In this document: piece after piece, positions 12,278 through 22,494 of the stretch
How the letters are laid out: every line of letters starts with the position of its first letter
Position numbering within the stretch: position 1 is the stretch's first letter
Notes under the pieces: model-generated
What the model saw: only the letters and a program-made list of their open reading frames with translations
Database searches by the model: none
What the model was told of the DNA's origin: nothing
Translations under genes and position numbers: made by a program
Origin: Multifurca ochricompacta
Taxonomy: Eukaryota > Basidiomycota > Agaricomycetes > Russulales > Russulaceae
Assembly (NCBI GenBank): GCA_022496185.1
Contig: WTXG01000039.1
Coordinates: 177,564 to 241,563, forward strand
Direction: 5' to 3'
DNA length: 64,000 bases

Positions 12278-12345
12278 TGAGTGTGAGTGTGAATGTGAGT
12301 GTGAGTGTGAGTGTGAGTGTGAGTGCGGGCGTGAGTGTAAGTTAG
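12278..12345. repeat. Imperfect (GTGAGT)n microsatellite
   Basis: About ten hexamer-like units of GTGAGT with a few substitutions, lying just upstream of the MED19 start in the likely promoter or 5' UTR. Confidence 0.85.
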
Positions 12346-12421
12346 GAAAAACAAAACTTGGTGGCTTTAGAAGAATAGTATTATGTAATCATATCACTGC
12401 TAACCCCCGCGATGCACGCAC

Positions 12422-12599
12422 CTATTCTGCATCCCCTGCATCCCAGCCCAAGACATGTTCCGCATACAGATACTTTACCGAGAAGACGTCCTACAGGATG
12501 AAGGACATTAGTTTCTGCCTCTAAGTGTAACTAGACAGCACTCCAGTTACGCACACTTGCGAGAAAGAGTCCAAACACGGCTATAGCAAGCCACGACAT
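12422..12599 (-). CDS. Putative tiny single-pass membrane protein (37 residues or the 3' part of a longer gene)
   Basis: Two exons, 12599-12555 and 12490-12422, joined by a 64-nt intron with donor GTGCGT. The product starts MSWLAIAVFGLFLAS, a clean hydrophobic segment, and ends with an acidic tail (GWDAGDAE). Upstream of the ATG the same frame stays open for 14 codons (ending KRKDWS) back to a TAG that could be a splice acceptor, so the gene may extend upstream. I do not recognise the family. Confidence 0.33.
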
Positions 12600-12683
12600 G
12601 CTCCAGTCTTTTCTTTTCGCATACGTCCATTCATCATTTGCCTACGCGGCGCAAAAATGGCCAGTTGACCAAGTAGTCGTTTT

Positions 12684-13510
12684 ATGAGCCTTGGCTTCCT
12701 CTGTGCTGCAAGGCACCGCGCGCTGCCTAGTTTTGTCCAGCGACTCAGTAAACAAGGACAGCGCTCATTCTGGTTTAGCAATCAGCCTCGGTGGTATGCA
12801 AACGCTCAACAACCTTCTGCTGGTTTCTTGAATGCGTGCAAACTATCTGCAGCCAACTCGCCTCCCGCAGTCCTTCTCTCTACTTTTAAACCCTCTTCTT
12901 CTCCCCCTTCTGCCTCTGGTTCTGCACCACCATCAAGCCCTACTTCTGGAGACCTCGCCCGTTCTGTTACCTTTGATCGCAGTATCGCGCGGGGCTCCCT
13001 TCTCATCGATATTGTTTCGCACACTCCTGTTGCACTGCACATCTCCTCGTCTCCTCTCGTATTTAGCGGCGTCACTTCCATTTCCGCCCTGGCCAGCGGT
13101 GTAATTCTCACTCTGCAAAATCTGGTGATCTGCATCCTCCAGGACTCGCTGCAGGGTAGCCCATAAACTGGCCCCCTCTTTAGCGGCTTGAGCATGCTCT
13201 CTGCATAAATTTCTTGCGGTAAGCCCATCTCAGTTCCTCCCCTCTCTTGGTCTCGTTATTTCATTCTAACCCTTTTGCACTGTGGAGTCTTCGCTCGCAG
13301 CTGCTTTTATTCGGCTTTGTCTATTCAAGTATACTCGCACGTTTTCCCGAAGCCGTCTCTGTGCTCGCCGCTGTGCTCGTATTCATAGCGCTGAGTGTAA
13401 CGTTCGTCATACGCTCAGAGCCTCCGCGGGGCTGGATGGGTAAGGCCCCTGTTGTTCCCATTGCTGAGCCTGTGCCTACTTCTGGTGGTGTGAGTGGGGG
13501 AGGCGAGTAA
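12684..13510 (+). CDS. Putative membrane protein with mitochondrial-type N-terminus, 232 residues
   Basis: Inferred exons are 12684-13124, 13184-13218 and 13288-13510; introns of 59 and 69 nt, the first with a GTGATC donor and the second with GTAAGC. The frame closes only with these junctions. The N-terminus is basic and lacks acidic residues (RHRALPSFVQRLSKQGQR), like a mitochondrial presequence. A Ser/Pro-rich linker follows, then a hydrophobic stretch, and the last exon carries two likely membrane segments (LLLFGFVYSSILARF and VLAAVLVFIALSVTFVI) before a Gly-rich end. It faces the tiny minus-strand gene head to head, 84 bases away. The family is unknown. The antisense 140-codon frame at 12806-13228 is the competing reading and looks less natural. 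Confidence 0.42.
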
Positions 13511-14029
13511 AAGTATGGCCTCTTTCTCATTCCTTGGCTCGAGCGACAATGGGGCATAGCTGCTGACTTGCATGTCTAAATCGTTGAGTAGCCATGTATG
13601 TGGCAACTCAGTAATTGAAGTCGAGAGGCTATTTTCCTTATCACCGGCATCCTTGGCCCCTCACTATGAATACCATCATATCCAATTACTTTATGGGCCA
13701 AGTTATCATCATTATATGATGACCTACTGTGCCATATGATTTTTTACCCACTTTTTCACCCCCCCCCCTGGGCAAGGCATTCTCACTCGGTTTTCTTAAT
13801 CCAATTATCCAATTACCACCCCAAGTACTTTCGAGTCCATTGTCATGTGAAATGGCCAATTCTTCAAACATTCAAATATTGTGACCCTTGCAGCATCAGA
13901 AGGGGTTTGGAATACCAGGCAACTGATATGAATTGTGGAAAGTGGAAATAAAACCTCAACTCCTTCATATCTGGTTGTGTGTCATTTGTGGACCAGCCCT
14001 CAGATACTTGAGCTGTGGAGCATGAGGCA
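13511..14029. other. Gene-free stretch at the edge of the repeat region
   Basis: No gene recognised. A C10 run lies at about 13759-13768. From here on, CpG dinucleotides become scarce compared with the gene block to the left. Confidence 0.5.
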
Positions 14030-15241
14030 TGTTATGACCTACCCAGCATACATGACAGACAGCAAGATGTGGGGGACACACAAGCAGTGACAGCAGCTGT
14101 GCAGGGTCCACAAGGACAACACTGGCTTAGTCATGATGTCCCACGCCAAAGTCCAGAAGATGAATATGGCATGAGGTACAGAAGCAGATCACATGACAGT
14201 AAGGTTTGATGCCTTGTGTACAGAAGGACCCTGAACCTTAGTTGATGTGAGAAGATGGTGGCACTGGTTCTGATGGAAGGTTCCATAGTCACATGTCCAG
14301 AACCACAGCACTTAGATAGACAGATAAGAACCCTGATGACTAAGCTAGTCCAGCATGTATATATACCCTAGCTAGTCTCACTCAGATGGTTCCCCATCTT
14401 GAGCTTTTGTGTCAATCAGAAGTCTTGTGGACCTTTACTTCCTTCCTTGTGTCTCACCACCTGAACTCATCCCTTTGGTACTTGTCCTCTGTGACTTGTA
14501 CACTGAGCCTGTGACTCTGGTTGTTACGCTCAGAGGGGCGTACGCGGTCGAGTGCGGGCGGCTAGGTCACAGAGACAAGGTCGGGACGATCTTGGGTCGA
14601 TGCGGAAGACAATAAGTCCAACGCTACGCTCAGTCACAAGCCAATCAGTGTGCAAGGCCCCAGAAGGACAAAGCACCAAAGAGAGGAGTCCGGGTGGTGA
14701 GACGCAAGGAAGGGAGTTAAAGGTCCACAAGGCTACTGATTGTCACAGGAGCTCAAGATGGGGAACCATCTGAGCGAGACTAGCTAGGGTATATATACAT
14801 GCTGGTACTAGCTTAGTCATCCGTTCTTATCATGCTTATCTAGACGCTTGTGGTTCTGGACGTGTGACTATGGAACCTTCCATCAGAACCAGTGCCACCG
14901 TCTTCCCACGTCAACTAAGGTTCAGGGTCCTTCTGTACACGAGGCATCAAACCTTACAGTCACGTGATCTGCTTCTGTACCTCATGCCGTATCTGTCTTC
15001 TGGACTTCGGCGTGGGACATCATGACTAAGCCGGCGATGTCCTTGCGGACCCCGCGTGGCTACTGTCACTGCTTGTGTGTCCCCCATGTCTTGCCGTCTG
15101 TTTGGTACGCTGGGTAGTTCGTAACACTGGTAGACCTCAGTGTTGGACTTATTGTCTCTGCATCATTCCAAGATCATCCTGACCTTGTCTCTGTGACCTA
15201 GCCACCTGCACTTGACTGTGTACACCCCTCTGAGTGTAACA
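14030..15241 (-). repeat. Old solo LTR (family D), reverse orientation, split by a younger copy
   Basis: The flanks 14030-14521 and 15132-15241 together are the reverse complement of the intact LTR at 14522-15126, but with many C-to-T and G-to-A changes. Termini are TGTTATGA and GTGTAACA, and a perfect 5-bp duplication AGGCA lies at 14025-14029 and 15242-15246. Confidence 0.85.
14522..15126 (+). repeat. Young solo LTR (family D), 605 bp, nested
   Basis: Termini TGTTACG and CGTAACA form a short inverted repeat; the target duplication CTGGT lies at 14517-14521 and 15127-15131. A TATA-like GTATATATACATG lies at about 14790. It is inserted in the older, inverted copy of its own family. Confidence 0.9.
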
Positions 15242-15413
15242 AGGCAAGTGAGGAGATGACAAATGCTGGAGGGTGGATGGTGCAGTGATTTTCCAACCCC
15301 CCCAGAAGCCTGGCTTTTGAGCCTGCAGTTTTAATCCCAGGTGGAGGCAAGGGGGGTTTTTCCCAAATAGCAGTAGTGGCACTAGTCCTCCCCCACTTAC
15401 CCTGTGTCACAAC

Positions 15414-15593
15414 TAGTGTTCACTATGGGTAGGTGCAACCTGCTGGGTATGTGGTCAGGGTACATGTGGGTATGGGTCAGGGTCCAAGTCTTCATACCCC
15501 TCATGTGACCCCTACCCATGGATGCCCAATCCTTACCCACCAGAGTGGGTATGCTGAAATTGGAAGGGTGGCAATGAGGGCAGCATAGTGATG
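15414..15593. repeat. hAT-like terminal fragment (relative of the element at 50444-51546)
   Basis: It starts TAGTGTTCACTATGGGTAGG and runs, with scattered differences, parallel to the reverse complement of 51546-51514 and 50997-50867. Similarity fades after about 15580. The other end is not found. Confidence 0.6.
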
Positions 15594-15897
15594 TGCCTGG
15601 CCTGGCTCAAAGCCAGAAGCCAGGCCAAACCAGGCTGTTGTGATGGCCCAGCAAGGGCTTTGGCCCAGCTCAGAGAAGCTAAAAGCCAAAGCTGCCAGCT
15701 CAGGCTGTGGCTTTCAACAGCACATACAAGTGCAATAGCAATTGTCAAAATCAGTAGAAATCTAATCACAAAGTGGTTGATTTAGGTCATGTGATCATGT
15801 TTATTGCAGCATTTCAAACTTTTTCTTCAATATAGCTTTGCAATATGTAACACATGAAGTCAGATTTGGATTAGCTGAAAAATAACTACTAGTTCTA

Positions 15898-16406
15898 CAG
15901 TGGGTCAAAAAACCATCCCAATGTTTGCACCATTTCTGGTATTCACTCTATAGCACCTCAGAATTTAGGAATCTGGTTATGGTGTGGCTGTATGTCTGAA
16001 AGCCCTGCTTCTTGGCTACCATGCCCAATTTGGATCAAAGAAATTGGCCATGATATAAGCATTTTATGATCAAATTAAATCAATCAATCATTGGGACAGT
16101 TTTTTGACCCACATTTTAAATCCACTATCTGCCCAATTACTACTTTATTTCACCCCTTTTTGCCTTGGTAACTCCTTGAATCCTTTTAGTCATCCTTTCT
16201 ATAACCTTTTGCCATCATTCTGGTGCATTTTTATTCCACTCCTCCACCACCCTCTCCCACAACTCAGTGTCATGACCCTTACCCAGTGCATCAGGAAAAT
16301 GACATTTTGCTGGATTGGCTAGTGCTAGCCATTCCAGCCAATCCAGCAATCTGGATTCTCCATTAGCTCTAGCAGGCTTGTCTGGATGCTTAGAGCCACT
16401 TTTCAA
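15898..16406 (-). mobile_element. Tc1/mariner-like debris: inverted-repeat pair and transposase C-terminus
   Basis: CAGTGGGTCAAAAAAC at 15898, preceded by TA, is matched by its near-perfect inverted counterpart ending at 16112 (GTTTTTTGACCCAC on the plus strand). Just beyond, on the minus strand at about 16406-16115, a broken frame reads LWERVVEEWNK and RIQGVTKAKRG. This resembles the last part of Tc1-like transposases, with a stop in between. No catalytic DDE region remains. Confidence 0.55.
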
Positions 16407-17457
16407 ATGTAGAGCTACTTTTCAGAAGTAGAGCTACTTCTCTTACCTTTTCTGGATTCACTTTTATTTTTTTCTTACTCCAATTTTCACATTAAAAATA
16501 CAAATCTATTATAATATTTATACTAATACAAATTAGACTAAAGGGGACATATACAACTGGGGTCCTGGGAGTTGTGGAAACACAGAGTTGTGGAGATGCC
16601 AAAGTGAAAAAAAAAACAAAAGATATTAGCTCCCAGCAGATCAGATGAACACAGAAGACTTACTAATGTTGTGTCCATCACAAGTGTTTCACCAAACAGC
16701 ATTTAAAAGATGACAGCTCCTGGTCTGATATAAGTGACCAAAGTAGAAGGGCCTAGCAACAAAAGGGCATGCACAGAGAGAATGAACAGCACACCATAGC
16801 CCAAAGAGAACATCAGGATGGGCTCAAGAACACCATCTTCCTGGGAAAATGGTAATGAGAGTAAGAGAGAGCAACTCAAGAATGAAATAGGAAGGGCATA
16901 CCAAGTGTGACAAGTCAACAACTGCTCACAGGTAAGAGAACACCAAACACACTGCATACAAGTATGACAATGTTGCTGGAAAGATGAAATAGTAGAGCTT
17001 CACCTCTCTTCATGGCACCCACATGGTCAACTTGACTAAGTTCAAAGTTAAAAAGTTGTCAGCAATAGAAGGAAAAAAGAGCTTATATTTACCTTTCTGC
17101 ATCTGGCCCTCAATAAAGAGAAAAGATCCTGTCATGGAAGGAAGTGACATGGTGAGCATGAGTAACTTGGCCACAAAAGAGAGAGATGGAGTAAGAGGGA
17201 GAGGGAGATTGTGAGAGGGAAAAGGAGAAAGATAAATGTGAAGACGATGTGGGGAAGACAGCTTTTTGATTGGAGTGTGGAGTGAGAATTGTGTGTGCAG
17301 CATGGAAAATGTAGTTCCCACACTCACACTCAATGGCAAACCAAACCAAAGAGTGCGTTGAGTGCAGATAAGGGGAACTATATAATAATAATAATTATTA
17401 TTATTATCTTTTATATATGCAGCAGATAAGATAAAGTAATGTTAATGTTGTCAAAAC
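16407..17457. other. Unassigned A+T-rich stretch, possible relic gene on the minus strand
   Basis: On the minus strand two hydrophobic frames (about 17003-16921 and 16832-16704) could be joined by a GTGAGC...CCCAG intron. I cannot assign a family. CpG is almost absent, as in the neighbouring repeats. A TA/ATT microsatellite-like tract lies at 17380-17415. Confidence 0.3.
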
Positions 17458-17763
17458 TGTTGGAAGTGTAGCCATAGCACACAACCAATTGATACCAGAG
17501 ATGACGGCCCAGATCTGATCATCACTGTATCAATGCAATATTCAGAGCATGTGGGTCATGCAAATTTTCTTTATCATAAAGACTCAGTAGTGTAGTTAGA
17601 AACCTCAGTCTTTCTATCCCAAAGACTGAGGTCAGTACTTTCTGTGTTACAGCTACATTACCCATTCACTGATTCATTTGTGTAGCTACACATTTATAGG
17701 TATTAACAAATTACACAGTCTTTCTATCCCAAAGACTGAGCTATGCATTTATAGCTTGCTACA
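17458..17763 (+). repeat. Copia-A 5' LTR
   Basis: 306 bp, bounded by TGTTGGAAG and GCTTGCTACA. It contains the 21-bp sequence with core CTTTCTATCCCAAAGACTGAG twice. It differs from the 3' LTR mainly by transitions. Confidence 0.92.
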
Positions 17764-17835
17764 GATTATGAGACCTGAGTTGCTCTAAATCAAATCAGAA
17801 CACACCAGACAGAAAACCACCACACACTCTAAGCA

Positions 17836-19419
17836 ATGAGTTCCCCGACCAGCACAGCAGCACCCAAAGTAGCAGCAGCAGCATCTGTGGCAAACTTGTT
17901 ATGCTCAGAGGGGCGTACGCAATCGAGTGCAGGTGGCTAGGTCACAGAGACAAGGTCGGGACGATCTTGGGTTGATGTGGAAGACAATAAGTCCGACGCA
18001 AGGTCTACCAGAGTCACAGGCTCAGTGTACAAGTTGCAAAGGACAAGTACCAGAGGAACGAGTTCGGGTGGTGAGACGCAAGGAAGGAAGTTAAAGGTCC
18101 ACAAGGCTACTGATTGTCACAGGAGCTCAAGATGGGGAACATCTGAGCGAGACTAGCTAGGGTATATATACATGCTGGTACTAGCTTAGTCATCCGAGGC
18201 ATCAAACCTTACTGTCACGTGATCTTCTTCGGTACCTCATGCCGTATCTGTCTTCTGGACTTCAGCGTGGGACATCATGACTAAGCCGGCGATGTCCTTG
18301 CGGACCCCACGCGGCTACTGTCACTGCTTGTGTGTCTCCCACGTCTTGCCGTCTGTTGGGTACGCTGGGTAGGTCGTGACAAAACTCAAAAGGAGCATGT
18401 CAATATGACATACCTCACTTGGAAGACGATGGTGGAAACTTCACATTCTGGAAGTACAGAGTTCAGATGGTCCTGAAACTGCAGAGATTGTGGTCTGTGG
18501 TTGATGGATCAGAGCCTCAGCCAGATGCCACAGCACCTCCTGAAGAACAGGAGGAATGGGCACTCAAAGATAGCGAAGCACAAGCACAAATATTGTTGAT
18601 GCTCAAGGACAAACCCCTGAGTACAGTCCTGTATGCGAAGATGGCCAAGGAATGCTGGGAGAAGTTATCAGTCTGTTATGAAGGCAAAGGAGAACAGAAG
18701 ATCATTTACCTTATCAACAACGTATTCTGTTCCACCCTCTCAGACACAGAATCCCTCGAGCCCCAGATAAATGCCATTGTCAGGGCTGCCCATACCATAT
18801 CCAACATCGGCTTGCCACTGGATGACAAGCTCATCGCTTTTGCAATCATCTCCTCACTCCCAACCTCCCTATCCACTCTAAAAACCATCCTTTCTACAGC
18901 CAACCCCTCTTCCCTTACCATTGAGCATGTCAAGTCACAAATAATTCTCAATGAACAACACTGCATTCAAGAATCAGGCCTTGGAGTGACCGCTTACTTT
19001 GCATGCTTGGCAAATACAGCTAAAAAGGGAAAAGAAAAGTCAGAAGAGGAGAAGACAAAGAAATGCTGCACTCACTGTAAGAAGCGTGGCCATGTGGTGG
19101 AAGAGTGTTGGAAACTGGAGAAGGAAAATGAGGCCAAAGCAAGCAGCACCGGAGATGATACGCAGAAACCCCCAAATGCTACAGCCAAAGTTGCATATAC
19201 TGGAGGCCAGGCACCTGCCAGTGACAGTGCACTGCAAGGGGATGGCCCCATACTCCTGTTCAAAGTGCTACAAGCCCTATCATCATGCATCAATCTCAAT
19301 CAGCAATGGATCATCAACTCCGGAGCATCACGTACCATGTGCTCCCATTGGAACTGGTTTTTCAATTTCAAAACACTCACCAATCCAGTAAAAATTGTCT
19401 TAGGCAACAACAGCAGTAT
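17836..19419 (+). pseudogene. Copia-A gag and start of protease, split by a solo LTR
   Basis: Gag begins at the ATG at 17836 and is cut after VAN by the solo LTR 17897-18381. Dropping that LTR and one AAACT copy puts the frame back in phase into LEDDGGNFTFWKYRVQ. The UBN2-type Gag body follows. Then come a zinc knuckle CTHCKKRGHVVEEC (CX2CX4HX4C) and the protease motif, read here as NSGAS instead of DSGAS, so the catalytic Asp is lost. The frame is broken again at 19420 by another solo LTR. Gag packages the RNA; protease would mature the polyprotein. Confidence 0.85.
17897..18381 (+). repeat. Solo LTR (family D) inside copia-A gag
   Basis: Same family and orientation as 14522-15126 but shorter, lacking an internal stretch. 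Termini TGTTATG and CGTGACA; target duplication AAACT at 17892-17896 and 18382-18386. Confidence 0.9.
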
Positions 19420-19997
19420 TGTTACGTCCGGTGCGGGACGTTCCACACGACTTGTGTGACAGCATAACTTGTAGGTTCAGATAAGGGATCAATCGGGTCC
19501 CTTGGAGTTAGATGTGATGAGTCAAAGTCAAAGAGGCTGTACTCTAAGACAATGGTAAGTGGAGAGATGCCAGAAGCACTGAGACAACTGAGCTCAAGGA
19601 TTCAAGGGGAAGTCCAGAAGACAAACACCGATGTATTCAATAAGTTGAGTCTGAGCTCTACGGTGTAACTACAGCCGGCTTATATACGTAAAGAGGTGAG
19701 CGTCTATCGATAAGAATCATGGAGTCAAGTGGGCCCAAATATCTGGAAGCGGAGGGCGTAAAGCCTGGCTTCTACTGATAGGGGATTAAGTAAATGTCCA
19801 GTCGTACGATAAGAAGATAAGTGATAAGCAAAGATAAGGGTAAGCAAATATGGACAAACAAGCAGGTCACAGGGATGGGCGGAGAGCATGTGACGGATCC
19901 CACGATGGAGATGTGATCTGATAATGGAGTGTGGGCAGCAAGGAAGGGTCATCATTGGGTAGGAAAAAGAACATGGGCAGAGATGGGGTTCATAACA
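19420..19997 (-). repeat. Solo LTR of gypsy family A inside copia-A protease region
   Basis: Reverse orientation relative to gypsy A1. Termini TGTTACG and CATAACA; target duplication AGTAT at 19415-19419 and 19998-20002. Confidence 0.9.
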
Positions 19998-20002
19998 AGT
20001 AT

Positions 20003-21886
20003 CCTCAGCACCGGGATCAGTCGCATCCATGTCTGAATGACAGCAAATGGAAAGTGGAGTGATGCCATTCTCCAAGATGTCCTATATGTCCCAGAACTGC
20101 ATGGAAACTTGTTATCTGTTGCCCAACTTGCCAGTCATGGAGCCGATGTGCGTTTTACCAAGAACTCCTGTCAGATCTACAGTCAGACTGGAGTGCTTAC
20201 CTGTGAGGGCTACCTCGAAGGCAACCTCTACACAATGGACACCCACACCATAGCTCTGGAGAGAGTCCAGATCACTCAGGTTGATGTTTTCCCAGTTGAA
20301 GGAGCTGAGGATAATGATGTTGCTTTGGTTGCAAGACACTCAGTGGTGAAAGCTGACCTACACACCTGGCACCACTGCCTCAGCCATCTAAATGTCAACA
20401 CTGTTCTCCAAATGATGCAAAAGGGGATGGTTAAGGGGATGGACATTACCTCAAAAACCAGTCCACCTGACCTCTGCGAACTGTGCCTCAAAGGGAAGCA
20501 AACATGTACTGAGATCCAGAGGGAAACTGGGACCAGATCAACCCAAGTCCTAGGGCAAATCTTCTCAGATGTCTGTGGCAAGATGCTGTGACAATCTCAC
20601 CAAGGATTTGAATATTTCGTCACCTGGGTGGATGATAAGTCCTGAAGAGTTTTTGTCACCGGCCTGCACAAAAAATCTGAAGTGACTCACCATCTACAAT
20701 GCTTTGTAGCTCATGCAGAAGTTGAAACAGGTCAGCAAGTAAGAGTGCTGCGCATGGATGGAGGGGGCGAATACATCGCCACTGCAGCCCAGAGGTTCCT
20801 ACAAGACAAAGGCATCAAACACGAAATGACAATGCCGGACACACCTCAGCATAATGGAGTCACAGAGCACATGAACTGGATGCTTCTCGATAAAGTCCGG
20901 ATGATGCTCATTGATGTGGATTTGCCTGACACTTACTGGTACGATGCTTTAGAGTATGCAGCTTATCTGCACAATGTCACACCCACCTGTGCCCTGGAGG
21001 ACTCCACCCTTGATGAAGCTTGGAGTGGCAATAAACCTGACATTTCCCATTTGCATGTTTTCAGCTGCAGAGCATTTGTGCACATCCCAGCAAAGTATTG
21101 CACCAAGCTTGGTGCGTGGTCCCTCTTGTGCACATTCTTGGGGTATGCTTGGAGTTGCAAAGCTTATTGTCTAGTGCATTGCCCAACAGGCCATTTCTAC
21201 AAGTCACATGACGTCATATTCAATGAAGGGGGGCCAGCCAGTGAAAGAGTTGTCATTGAATTTGACAATACAGAGCCCAGTGAGGGCAATAAAAATGAAA
21301 ACATTATAGAGCCACTACCTAATACACCAGTGCAAAACCCTAGCCAACTTCAGCAAAGTAGCGATAGTGAAGTAGAAAGTGCACTCACAGAGACCCCTGC
21401 ATCTGCACTGACATCAACACCAATGCCTATCACCACCCGACCAAAGTGAACTGCGTGCCCCCCTATCCGCGATGATGACCCTCATTACTCTGTTAGTTCC
21501 TACAAAACAAAAGGAAACCCTACAGAGCAAGCCAACATTGCACAGCCCGAGTTAGCAAGTGACCCATGCACCTTCAAAGAAGCTATGGTGTGACCCAACA
21601 CCAGCAAATGGGAAGCTGCTTGCCAGGAAGAGATGCGATCGTTCAAGTCCATGGGAGTGTACAAAGTTGTTGAACATCCCAAAGGGTGCAAGGTGGTTGG
21701 CAGCAAATGGGTGTTCTGCACAAAGCATGGGCCAACTGGAGAGGTCTTGAGGCACAAGGCTCATATCATTGCACAGGGTTTCACTCAAGTCAAAGGAGTT
21801 GACTATGATGAAACATTCACCCCAGTGGCAAAGTTTGCATCACTTTGTGCAATCCTCACACTAGCAACTGAATACAACCTGGAAGT
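20003..21886 (+). pseudogene. Copia-A protease end, integrase and first part of reverse transcriptase
   Basis: The frame resumes after the solo LTR with a TGA at about 20036, then a GAG-pre-integrase zinc region (HTWHHCLSHL ... CELCLKGK) and an integrase core (MDGGGEYIATAAQRF, then TPQHNGVTEHMNW with the catalytic Glu). Further in-frame stops include TGA at 20643-20645, and the ORF ends at 21449. The RT start (KWVFCTKHGP, FTPVAKFASL) follows and is interrupted at 21887 by gypsy A1 just before the HQMDV motif. Confidence 0.85.
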
Positions 21887-22475
21887 TGTTACGACCCCTA
21901 CCTAGCAACCCGATTTTCTTCATGATCCCCAGCGACGACCCTACCTGTCCCCCTACTTTACATTTCCTGATCACGTCCCCTTCCTGGGATCCGTCACATG
22001 CCTTACTTCCTTCCCCGTGATTGACTTTGTCTCTGTTTGCCTCGCTTTGTCTATGATTGACTCCTTTTCCCTTATCTCTTATCCCTTATCGTACAACCAG
22101 ACACTTACTTAGTTCCCTATCAGAAGCTAGGCTTTACGCCCTTCGCTTTTGTATATTTGGGCCCACATGACTCCGTTCTCTTATCTCGTAGACGCCCATT
22201 CGATTACGTATATAAGTCCGCTGTAACTACAATGTAGACCTCAGACTTGACTTATTGAATACATCGGTGTTTGTCTTCTGGACTTCCCCTTGAAACCTCT
22301 GACTCGATCGTCTCAGTGCTTTTGGCACTTTCCGCTCACCACTGTCACTTGGGAACAGCCCCATTGACTTTGACTCATCCACTCACACTCCAAGAGGTCT
22401 TATTGATCTCTTATCTGAACATACGTACGAAGCTGTCGCACAAGTCATGCAGAACGTCTTGCACTGGACGTAACA
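21887..22475 (+). repeat. Gypsy A1 5' LTR
   Basis: 589 bp with TATATAAG at 22209-22216, about 34 bases before AGACTTGACTT (22243-22253), the segment complementary to the primer-binding site. Confidence 0.92.
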
Positions 22476-22490
22476 TCAAGTCGAGTCTCT
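22476..22490 (+). promoter_or_regulatory. Gypsy A1 primer-binding site, self-priming type
   Basis: The bases next to the LTR include AAGTCGAGTCT (22478-22488). This is the exact reverse complement of AGACTCGACTT in the 3' LTR (30297-30307), at the expected mRNA 5' end. In the fission-yeast element Tf1 such pairing primes reverse transcription without a tRNA; the same use here is inference. Confidence 0.6.
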
Positions 22491-22494
22491 CACA

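Noticed and set aside
12278..12345. GTGAGT repeats as a splice-donor array or CRISPR-like repeat
   Set aside because: Simple microsatellite without spacers or exons between units.
12806..13228. 140-codon minus-strand ORF antisense to the putative membrane protein
   Set aside because: The plus-strand reading gives a presequence-like N-terminus and, after splicing, two clear membrane segments; the antisense frame has neither.
16703..17003. Membrane-protein gene upstream of copia-A
   Set aside because: A two-exon hydrophobic reading is possible, but there is no family resemblance and the CpG-poor setting suggests repeat debris; kept only as an unassigned stretch.
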